Assembly: GCF_040199715.1 (NCBI RefSeq)
Contig: NZ_JBEFNA010000018.1
Span: 1 to 47,154, forward strand
DNA: 47,154 nucleotides
From: Fusobacterium sp. SYSU M8D902
GTDB taxonomy: Bacteria > Fusobacteriota > Fusobacteriia > Fusobacteriales > Fusobacteriaceae
Direction of reading: 5' to 3'
Shown here: piece after piece, positions 16,292 to 22,819 of the stretch
How positions within the stretch are numbered: position 1 is the stretch's first letter
Layout of the letters: the number at the start of each line of letters is the position of its first letter
Position numbers and translations under genes: made by a program
Notes under the pieces: model-generated
What the model was told of the DNA's origin: nothing
What the model saw: only the letters and a program-made list of their open reading frames with translations
The model's database searches: none

Positions 16292-17719
16292 CTACAATTT
16301 ATAACAAACTTTTCCAGGATTTAAAATCATTTTTGGGTCAAATACCTGTTTTATATCTCTCATTAAACGCATACTTGTCTCTCCAGCAAAATCTGCTAAA
16401 TAGTTTACTTTACCATGTCCTATACCATGTTCTCCAGAAATAAGTCCTCCACATGCTGCTGCTTCTTTATATATAGTTGACATAAATTCATGAACTTGCT
16501 TTTTAAATTCTTCTTCATCCATATCATTTGCACACTCATAAATATGCAAGTTACCATCACCAGCATGTCCAAAACTTTTAATTTTGAAATCATACTTATC
16601 TTCTAGTGATTTTACAAATGTTAAATATCTAGCTATTTGATTAACTGGAACAACAACGTCACATTCATCTAGAAGTTTTGTTTCTGCTTCAATTGCTTCC
16701 AAGAATGAACTTCTTGCTGCCCAAGCATCTTTTTTCTTAGCTGGTGTATCTGCTACAAGAACATCAATAGCTCCTGCTTCTAACACAACTTCTGATGCTG
16801 CCTCTGTTATCTCTTCTAATTCCTCCATACTATTTCCATCAAATGTTACTAATAAATATGCTCCTATATCTATTCCTTCAAGTTGTTGTGGAAAAACACT
16901 TTTTCCTAAATATCTTTCAGAAGATAATACTATCTCTTTCTCCATAAACTCTAAAGCTTGTGGTTGTAAGTGTGCCATAAAAAATTTAGGTACAGTTGCT
17001 ATACAATCCTCAAGATTTTCATATGGTATAATCAAGCTTATTGTTTCTTTTGGTGCTGGAATTAATTTTAGTGTTAAATCAGTTATTATACCTAATGTTC
17101 CTTCTGAACCAATCATTAAATTAAGAAGGCTATATCCTGTTGAAGTCTTTGACACAGTAGCTCCCAATTTTACAATTTCACCTGTTGGTAATACCACTGT
17201 CATTGCTCTAACATAGTCCCTTGTACATCCATATTTTACTGCTCTCATTCCACCAGCATTGGTAGATACATTCCCTCCAAGTGTAGCAAATTTTTCTCCT
17301 GGATCAGGTGGATATAAAAGTCCTTGTTTTAAAGCATCTTCAGCTAAATCATTTAAAAGAACTCCAGCTTGAACATGAACTACAAAATTTTCCATATCAT
17401 AACTTAAAATTTTATTCATCTTACTCATATCTATCATAACCCCACCATGGATAGCTACGGCAGCACCTGTAAGTCCTGTTCCAGCTCCTCTTGGTATTAC
17501 AGGAATAGAATTTTCATAACACAACTTTACAATAGCAGCAATATCTTCAGTTGTAGTAGCTTCTATCACAACATCTGGCATTCCCTTACCATAAATTGGC
17601 ATTTCATCATGTGAATAATCATCATTGATATCTCCACTTGTATGAACCTTTCCTGGAACAATATTTTTAAACTGCTCAATTAATTCAGGTGTAACTTTGT
17701 TATAAACTACTTTTTCCAT
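16292..17719 (-). CDS. lctD: FAD-linked lactate dehydrogenase (GlcD/LctD type)
   Basis: A 475-residue FAD-binding oxidoreductase of the GlcD / D-lactate dehydrogenase family. The FAD_binding_4 (PCMH) domain covers about 45-225 with PVIPRGAGTGLTGAAVAIHGG and PPDPGEKFATLGGNVSTNAGGMR; the C-terminal substrate domain ends with KSFGHAGDGNLHIYE, GLISGEHGIGHGK and the closing NPGKVC. It oxidises a 2-hydroxy acid, most likely lactate given the adjacent permease, and in anaerobes such as Acetobacterium the LctD protein works with EtfBA to drive NAD reduction by confurcation. All three partners are in this operon. GGAGGG precedes the ATG. A glycolate substrate is the main alternative. Confidence 0.88.
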   Translation of the reverse strand: MEKVVYNKVTPELIEQFKNIVPGKVHTSGDINDDYSHDEMPIYGKGMPDVVIEATTTEDIAAIVKLCYENSIPVIPRGAGTGLTGAAVAIHGGVMIDMSKMNKILSYDMENFVVHVQAGVLLNDLAEDALKQGLLYPPDPGEKFATLGGNVSTNAGGMRAVKYGCTRDYVRAMTVVLPTGEIVKLGATVSKTSTGYSLLNLMIGSEGTLGIITDLTLKLIPAPKETISLIIPYENLEDCIATVPKFFMAHLQPQALEFMEKEIVLSSERYLGKSVFPQQLEGIDIGAYLLVTFDGNSMEELEEITEAASEVVLEAGAIDVLVADTPAKKKDAWAARSSFLEAIEAETKLLDECDVVVPVNQIARYLTFVKSLEDKYDFKIKSFGHAGDGNLHIYECANDMDEEEFKKQVHEFMSTIYKEAAACGGLISGEHGIGHGKVNYLADFAGETSMRLMRDIKQVFDPKMILNPGKVCYKL

Positions 17720-17765
17720 ATTAAATCCCTCCTTGAATTTATATAAATAGTTTCAAATTACTCAC

Positions 17766-19307
17766 TTAAAATATACCTACACCAAAATATGTTACAAGTC
17801 CATAAATCAATATAAAAATTATATAATATTTTATAACACCAGTAAGAATTTCACTCTCTTTTCCTACAATTCCTGCTGCTGCAGTTGCTACTGCTATACT
17901 TTGAGGAGATATTATCTTACCAGCTGTACTTCCTACAACATTTGATGCTACCAACCAAGTAGGACTCATATTGAGAACCACTGCTGCAGTGCATTGAAGT
18001 TTTGTAAATAATACAGTACTTGAAGTTGCACTTCCTGTTACAAATGTTCCAACTGATCCTAAAAATGGAGCTACAAACGGATAAAAACTTCCTGTTATAT
18101 TGACAATAAAATCAGCTATTACTTGAATCATTCCACAATATCCCATAACTTTTGCAGTTGCTATAACAGACATAATTGTAATTACAGTTTTTGACATCTG
18201 CTTAATAGTTTTAAACAAAATTGCTATTATATCTTTTACTGGACATTTCTGAACTAAACCACCTATAAAGGCAGCTACTATAATCTGCACACCAGGAGTA
18301 GAGAGCCAAGCAAATGTATATGGTGCTGCACCTTTTCCACTATAAATAATTATACTACTTTTTACTGCTGCTAGTGGCTTATGTATTATTGGTACAAGTG
18401 AAGAGGTGAATACTAAAAATAAAAGTACAAATATAAATGGACTCCAAGCTATAAATGCTTGTTTCAAATTTACACTTGAAATAACCTTTTCAGTTTTTAT
18501 ATTAAAATCAGGATTATTAATTTTAAACATCTTAGTTAATATTATAATCACAGCCATACAAACTACAGATCCTAAAATAGAAGGTAATTCTGAACTAATA
18601 AACTTAGCTGTTATATATTGTGCTACTGTAAAAGATAAACCTGACATCAAAGTTATCAACCATATTCCTTTAAATGCCTCTAATCCCTTCTTACCTTTAC
18701 TAAGTCCTGTCATATAAACTACCATAAATGGAACAAGAACTGACATTATAGATGTCTGAATAATAGTATGTAGAGCTATTTCTCCTGAATTCAATCCTGC
18801 TATACTAGCAGCTGTAATTTCTGGAACACCAATAGATCCAAAAGCGACTGGTGTTGTATTAGCAACCAAACATACCATAGCTGCAAATAGTGGATCAAAA
18901 CCAAGTCCCATCAATATACCTGCTGGAATAGCAACTGCAGTACCAAAACCTGCCATACCTTCCATAAAAGCTCCGAACCCCCAAGCTATAATCAAAACTA
19001 AAATACGTTTGTCTGTAGATACTGATGCTAACATATTCTTTATTACCTCTATATTTTTAGTATATACAACTAAATTATAGGTAAACACAGCAGCAATAAT
19101 TACAAGACAGATAGGCCATATAGCCATAACAAAACCTTCAATAGTTCCTGTTACAACATCCATACCACCCTGTTTCCAAATAAAAAGAGCTTCTAAAATT
19201 GTAATTAACAGAGCGAGAGGACAAGCTTTATGACCTGGTAATTTAAGTACCATCAATGCTACAACTAGAAAAATAATAGGCAATATAGCCAATAAGAACA
19301 TAAACAT
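17766..19307 (-). CDS. lctP: L-lactate permease, LctP family
   Basis: A 513-residue polytopic membrane protein with about 12-14 helices, of the LctP/LldP lactate permease family. Recognisable stretches are the start ILPIIFLVVALMVLKLPGHKA, WGFGAFMEGMAGFGTAVAIPAGILMGLGFDPL (about 105-135), VANTTPVAFGSIGVPEI and the C-terminal SVGTFVTGSATSSTVLFTKLQ with SPQSIAVATAAAG. It imports lactate, with protons, for LctD. I start at the ATG at 19307, behind GGGGGG; the frame extends 27 bases upstream only from a TTG inside the leader. It is the first gene of the operon, downstream of two GntR-type operators. Confidence 0.92.
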   Translation of the reverse strand: MFMFLLAILPIIFLVVALMVLKLPGHKACPLALLITILEALFIWKQGGMDVVTGTIEGFVMAIWPICLVIIAAVFTYNLVVYTKNIEVIKNMLASVSTDKRILVLIIAWGFGAFMEGMAGFGTAVAIPAGILMGLGFDPLFAAMVCLVANTTPVAFGSIGVPEITAASIAGLNSGEIALHTIIQTSIMSVLVPFMVVYMTGLSKGKKGLEAFKGIWLITLMSGLSFTVAQYITAKFISSELPSILGSVVCMAVIIILTKMFKINNPDFNIKTEKVISSVNLKQAFIAWSPFIFVLLFLVFTSSLVPIIHKPLAAVKSSIIIYSGKGAAPYTFAWLSTPGVQIIVAAFIGGLVQKCPVKDIIAILFKTIKQMSKTVITIMSVIATAKVMGYCGMIQVIADFIVNITGSFYPFVAPFLGSVGTFVTGSATSSTVLFTKLQCTAAVVLNMSPTWLVASNVVGSTAGKIISPQSIAVATAAAGIVGKESEILTGVIKYYIIFILIYGLVTYFGVGIF

Positions 19308-19344
19308 ATTGTTACCCCCCTTTATATATTTCAATCACATTAAA

Positions 19345-19357
19345 TTGGTCCTACCAA
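19345..19357. promoter_or_regulatory. Operator 1, FadR/LldR-type GntR site
   Basis: TTGGTCCTACCAA, matching the TTGGT-N3-ACCAA form used by LldR/PdhR/GlcC-type regulators. It lies about 40 bases before the lctP start codon, probably downstream of the transcription start. Confidence 0.7.
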
Positions 19358-19460
19358 AATTTATATCAAAAATTTAAAGGTAAAATAATTTACCTTTACT
19401 AAATATAACTGAAAAAATAAAAAGTCACTAACTATATCTTTAAACAACTACTGATACTTC

Positions 19461-19501
19461 TTTTAATCCATAAATTGGTAGTACCAATTTATGGATTAAA
19501 A
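19461..19501. promoter_or_regulatory. Operator 2 within a 41-bp perfect palindrome
   Basis: The core TTGGTAGTACCAA (19475-19487) repeats the operator 1 pattern and is the centre of an inverted repeat with 20-bp perfect arms about the single base 19481. With operator 1 it flanks the presumed lctP promoter 130 bases apart, as in E. coli lldPRD, where LldR binds two sites. The unusually long arms could also form a hairpin in RNA. Confidence 0.7.
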
Positions 19502-19727
19502 TTAAAAGTCAACCATTTCAAATTGACTTTTAACTTCCTAACAATTTTATTATATACCTTATTCTACTATATGTCTAGTTATTTTTAATTTGCTATGTTT
19601 TTTATGAGGACTTATTTCCATAAAACGGTGCATTTAAACAGATTAAAGAACTGAAAGTATACATCTTTAAGTTTATTTATATCTATAAATAATCCATAAT
19701 AAAAATTTAATTTTTTTACTACATCCA

Positions 19728-20405
19728 TTAATTATCTTGGTATTTCATTATATATTCAAAATGGTGATTTAATCCTTCTATACTCTTTTTCAAATTCCCT
19801 TCTATTACCCCTTCAACTATCATCCTATGTGCTCCACTTAAGGCTTTATCTCCCTTCATTCCTAAAATAATTTTTTCACGAAGACGTGGAATATAAAGAT
19901 TCATAATCTTAGTTAAAGCTTGATAACTAGTTTTCATATAATCATTATTCGTTAATTCAACTAAAAGATAGTGAATTTTTTTATCATATATAACTGCCTC
20001 TTTTTCACACTCTGACTCCTCTAATTTATTCAAATAATAGATAAGTTCCTCCTTACTCTTTGTGGAAAGCTTTCCTGTAATAAGATTTACAGCTTCCCAT
20101 TCAATAGCATATCTAAACTCTGTTATTTTTTTATCATCCATACCTTTTAGTATAAACATATAAGACATCACATCTGCTATAGTTTCTTCAAATTCTGCTG
20201 ATATGAAATTTCCAGCACCATGTTGACTTTTTACAACACCTATATTTTCTAAAATTCGCAATCCTTCTCTTATTGAATTTCTACTTATGTCCAGACTTTT
20301 TGCAAGTTCTCTCTCTGGGGGAAGTCTATCCCCTAATTTCAACTCTCCATTTGAAATCTTTTCACCTATATAATCACTAACTTTTAAATAAGATTTTTTT
20401 TGCAT
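19728..20405 (-). CDS. GntR-family regulator, FadR/LldR subfamily
   Basis: A 225-residue transcription factor. The winged helix (about 4-72) has ISNGELKLGDRLPPERELAKSLDISRNSIREGLRILENIGVVKSQHGAGNFI, textbook GntR; the rest is an FCD effector domain with metal-ligand-type residues (EFRYAIEWEA, KIHYLLVELTN, HRMIVEGVIEGN, HHFEYIM). FadR-group members with TTGGTxxxACCAA sites sense hydroxy or keto acids; because two such sites separate this gene from the lactate operon, it is most likely the lactate-responsive regulator (LldR-like). AAGGGG precedes the ATG. Effector (lactate) is inferred from context. Confidence 0.85.
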   Translation of the reverse strand: MQKKSYLKVSDYIGEKISNGELKLGDRLPPERELAKSLDISRNSIREGLRILENIGVVKSQHGAGNFISAEFEETIADVMSYMFILKGMDDKKITEFRYAIEWEAVNLITGKLSTKSKEELIYYLNKLEESECEKEAVIYDKKIHYLLVELTNNDYMKTSYQALTKIMNLYIPRLREKIILGMKGDKALSGAHRMIVEGVIEGNLKKSIEGLNHHFEYIMKYQDN

Positions 20406-20575
20406 TTATACCCCTTTATTTTATAAATTTAATAACAAATTAAGTTTTAATACTTTCAAGTAAAAATACTATTATAAATAAATTTTACTATTTGATATAA
20501 TTTTACAATATTTTTTTCAAATTTAAAAGAATATTTTGATATTGTCATATTTTAGTTTTTATTATTCTTTTTTCG
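20406..20575. other. Intergenic, AT-rich, gntR upstream region
   Basis: Very AT-rich sequence between the divergent gntR and FMN-riboswitch transcription units. A TATAAT-like box upstream of gntR lacks a good -35, so the gntR promoter is not called. Nothing else recognised. Confidence 0.35.
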
Positions 20576-20604
20576 TTGACTTATATTTAAAAAAATGCTA
20601 ATAT
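20576..20604 (+). promoter_or_regulatory. Sigma-70 promoter of the FMN-riboswitch unit
   Basis: TTGACT (20576-20581), 17-base spacer, TAATAT (20599-20604), about 20 bases ahead of the riboswitch. Confidence 0.72.
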
Positions 20605-20626
20605 TTTTATAAATAATATATTTTAT

Positions 20627-20745
20627 CTTCAGGGCAGGGTGAGTAAAATCAATTCCCGACCGGTGGTGATAGTCCACGAGAATTTTTAATTCTGATTTGG
20701 TGAAATTCCAAAACCGACAGTATAGTCTGGATGGAAGAAGAGAGG
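20627..20745 (+). ncRNA. FMN riboswitch (RFN element)
   Basis: The conserved RFN blocks are present in order: AGGGCAGGGTGA (20631), ATTCCCGACCGGTGGT, a variable P4-type hairpin around 20690, GGTGAAATTCCAAAACCGACAG (two blocks, 20699-20720), AGTCTGGATGG, and the closing AGAAGAGAG. It binds flavin mononucleotide and normally shuts off riboflavin synthesis or uptake genes. A terminator follows at 20769. The gene downstream is an FGGY sugar kinase, not a rib gene. Confidence 0.95.
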
Positions 20746-20768
20746 ATATTCTATTCTTTTTAATTATG

Positions 20769-20790
20769 CCCAGATTTTATCTGGGTTTTT
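20769..20790 (+). terminator. Terminator of the FMN riboswitch expression platform
   Basis: CCCAGAT/ATCTGGG stem (20769-20775 with 20779-20785) with a TTT loop, followed by five T. It sits 24 bases after the aptamer and 57 bases before the kinase start, as expected for transcriptional control by FMN. Confidence 0.85.
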
Positions 20791-20846
20791 ATATTCCTTT
20801 CACACATTCCATATAAAATATATTTATATTTTATGGAGGTTTTTTT

Positions 20847-22385
20847 ATGAATAAGTATTATATTGGATTTGATGCTGGAACTCAAAGTGTAAAAGTTGCT
20901 ATCTACTCTTTAAATATGGAGTGTATATCTGAATGCTCCTATCCTACAACAATTCATTCTCCTCAAGCTGGATGGGTAGAAATGGATATTGAAGAGTATT
21001 TTGAACTTACTTTGAAGGGTATAAAAGAGTGTGTTAAAGATTTTAAAAATAAAGGATTAGATTGTAAAAATATACGTGGAATTTTTGGTGATGGAATCAT
21101 CTGTGGAATTGCAGGAATTGGAAAAAATGGAAAACCTATTACTCCATACATCAACTATCTTGACTCTCGTTGTCAGTCTGATGTAGAAGAACTATCTCAT
21201 AAGAATTTAGATATTTGGGCAAAGGAAACAGGAAATTCACAACCAAATTGTATGTTTCCAGCTATGATAGCTAGGTGGCTTATAAAAAATACACACTTCT
21301 CACAAGATGGAGCTAAATTTATGCATAATGCACCATACATACTTATGAATTTGGCTGGACTTTCTATTGAAAATGCTTTTATTGACTGGGGAACTATGTC
21401 AGGTTGGGGATTAGGATATGATATCTATAAAAAAACTTGGTCTGATGCTCAACTAAAAATCTTAGAGATCAACAATAAATATCTACCTAAAATTGTTAAA
21501 CCTTGGGATATCATTGGATATCTTTCTGAAAAATCAGCTCAAATAACCGGACTTCCTACAGGTATTCCTGTCTGTGCTGGAGCTGGAGATACTATGCAAT
21601 CTATGCTTGGTTGTGGTCTTTTAGAATCAAATATGGCTGCTGATGTAGCTGGAACTTGTGCAATGTTTTGTGTGTCTACTAATGGAATAAATGAAGAGTT
21701 GAGCCGTCCCGAAACTGGTTTAATTTTTAATAGTGGTAGTCTTGAAAATACATATTTTTATTGGGGATTTATAAGAACTGGTGGACTTGCTCTCAGATGG
21801 TTTAAAGATAATATTTGTAATGAGATAGATAACAATTCATATTTTGATACTCTATCTAAAAGAGCAGAAAAAATTCCTGTTGGCTCTAAAGGAGTTTTAT
21901 TTCTTCCATATTTAACTAAGGGAGTTGGAGAGCTTTCTCAAGCTAGTGGAGCTTTTTTAAATCTTGGACTAGATAGTGATCAAGCTATCTTATGGCGTTC
22001 TGTTTTAGAGGCTATTGGCTATGACTATATTGGAATAACTGATATCTATAAAAAAGGTGGGGCAAATATAAGTGAGATCACTATTACTGAGGGTGGAAGT
22101 AAAAGTAGATTATGGAATCAAATAAAAGCTGATATGTTAAATACAAAAACAAAAACATTAAAAAAAGCTGGTGGGGCTATAATGATGAATATTCTTACAG
22201 TTGCCTATGCTCTTGGAGATATCTCTGACTTAAAGCAAGAGATCTCTAAATTTTTAGAGATAGATCAAGAATTCTTACCAAATGAAAAAAATTCTCAATA
22301 TTATAGAGAGGTATTCAACCTTAGAAAAAAACTTTTAAATGAAGATATGTCAAATGTTTTTAAAACATTGAATATGATAAAATAA
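20847..22385 (+). CDS. FGGY-family carbohydrate kinase
   Basis: A 512-residue sugar or polyol kinase of the FGGY family (xylulokinase/YgcE-like). The N-terminal ATPase lobe opens with YYIGFDAGTQSVKVAIY (4-20); GWVEMDIEEYF and ITPYINYLDSRC follow; the second lobe has GIPVCAGAGDTMQSMLGCG (about 241-259), DVAGTCAMFCV and the C-terminal TITEGGSKSRLWNQIKADMLNT. The aspartate of GAGD is the usual catalytic base. Substrate is not readable: pentuloses, ribitol, erythritol or glycerol-like polyols are all possible. GGAGG precedes the ATG. It is the only gene between the FMN riboswitch terminator and the next promoter, so the riboswitch controls this gene alone. Family certain, substrate unknown. Confidence 0.88.
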   Translation: MNKYYIGFDAGTQSVKVAIYSLNMECISECSYPTTIHSPQAGWVEMDIEEYFELTLKGIKECVKDFKNKGLDCKNIRGIFGDGIICGIAGIGKNGKPITPYINYLDSRCQSDVEELSHKNLDIWAKETGNSQPNCMFPAMIARWLIKNTHFSQDGAKFMHNAPYILMNLAGLSIENAFIDWGTMSGWGLGYDIYKKTWSDAQLKILEINNKYLPKIVKPWDIIGYLSEKSAQITGLPTGIPVCAGAGDTMQSMLGCGLLESNMAADVAGTCAMFCVSTNGINEELSRPETGLIFNSGSLENTYFYWGFIRTGGLALRWFKDNICNEIDNNSYFDTLSKRAEKIPVGSKGVLFLPYLTKGVGELSQASGAFLNLGLDSDQAILWRSVLEAIGYDYIGITDIYKKGGANISEITITEGGSKSRLWNQIKADMLNTKTKTLKKAGGAIMMNILTVAYALGDISDLKQEISKFLEIDQEFLPNEKNSQYYREVFNLRKKLLNEDMSNVFKTLNMIK

Positions 22386-22391
22386 TTTTTC

Positions 22392-22420
22392 TTGACTTTT
22401 TTATATTTTTGTATTATACT
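22392..22420 (+). promoter_or_regulatory. Sigma-70 promoter of the mgtA unit
   Basis: TTGACT (22392-22397), 17 bases, TATACT (22415-22420), starting seven bases after the kinase stop and just ahead of the M-box. Confidence 0.75.
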
Positions 22421-22432
22421 GAAGAAAATTTA

Positions 22433-22596
22433 ATAGTTCCGGTAGGTAAGGCTACTACAGGGATATGGGTTACTGCCGCAAAATAGTGGAGACACTATGC
22501 GTTGGTTTGAACAGGCAACATCGAAAACAAGGTGTTATCTAATGTAACTTCACCGCCCTGCAGAGTTGAAGCTCAAACGGTGGCAAGATTTTATTT
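22433..22596 (+). ncRNA. M-box (ykoK) magnesium riboswitch
   Basis: Matches the M-box layout: a 5' block GGTAGGTAAGGCTACTACAGGG (two pieces, 22441-22462), TGGGTTACTGCCGC, the loop GGAGACACTATGCG, GTTTGAACAGGCAACATCG (22505-22523), and the 3' block CCCTGCAGAGTTGAAGCTC then ACGGTGG, which pairs back with the 5' block. It senses Mg2+ and is followed by a terminator and the Mg2+ ATPase gene, the expected target. Confidence 0.9.
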
Positions 22597-22620
22597 AAAT
22601 TTTGTATTTATTTGGATTTA

Positions 22621-22656
22621 ATCCATACCATCGTTTTATTGGTATGGATTTTTTAT
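22621..22656 (+). terminator. M-box expression-platform terminator
   Basis: A 10-bp stem (ATCCATACCA, 22621-22630, with 22640-22649) and a T run. Mg2+ binding upstream is expected to favour it. Confidence 0.85.
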
Positions 22657-22682
22657 TTTCTTGATTTTTTAGGAGGTGCAAA

Positions 22683-22757
22683 ATGGACGTAGAAAATGGC
22701 AGTAGTATATATTTAAACTTCATATATGATTCAGACATTTACTATGTCTGTTTTTAA
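22683..22757 (+). CDS. 24-residue leader peptide upstream of mgtA
   Basis: Behind AGGAGGTG, the ATG at 22683 opens a 24-codon frame beginning MDVENGSSIYL and ending YYVCF then TAA. Its last eight codons form a terminator hairpin (22732-22755), and codons 7-12 are complementary over 16 bases to 22769-22784, just before the mgtA ribosome site. This is the arrangement of a translation-dependent attenuator, comparable in principle to mgtL of enteric mgtA, though the sequence is unlike that peptide. Peptide function beyond this is unlikely. That the ORF is translated is inferred from its ribosome site. Confidence 0.65.
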   Translation: MDVENGSSIYLNFIYDSDIYYVCF

Positions 22758-22784
22758 GTTCGCACTATTTTAAATATATACTAC
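22702..22784 (+). promoter_or_regulatory. Leader attenuator: 16-bp long-range stem
   Basis: GTAGTATATATTTAAA (22702-22717) pairs perfectly with 22769-22784. The enclosed segment holds the hairpin CAGACAT/ATGTCTG (22732-22738 with 22744-22750) and the T5 run. A ribosome on the leader ORF would cover the upstream arm, so translation speed could decide which structure forms. Confidence 0.65.
22732..22755 (+). terminator. Second terminator, inside the leader ORF
   Basis: A 7-bp stem (CAGACAT with ATGTCTG), 5-base loop and five T, coinciding with the last codons of the leader ORF. Confidence 0.65.
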
Positions 22785-22819
22785 CTTGTATTTTTATTTT
22801 AATCTAAATGGAGGTAGTT

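Larger units (their letters stand above)
19308..19727 (-). other. Regulatory region between gntR and lctP
   Basis: A 420-base gap holding four dyads: operator 1 (19345-19357), a 9-bp-arm dyad with AAAGGTAAA arms (19377-19398), operator 2 inside a 41-bp palindrome (19461-19501), and an 11-bp-arm inverted repeat with TTAAAAGTCAA arms (19503-19534). On the minus strand a TATATT (19402-19407) could be the lctP -10, but its -35 (TAGTGA) is poor. Nothing recognised in 19535-19727. Confidence 0.5.

Noticed and set aside
19377-19398. Dyad with AAAGGTAAA arms as a terminator
   Set aside because: It lies in the lctP leader region with no T run after it on the minus strand; function undecided, so it is only mentioned.
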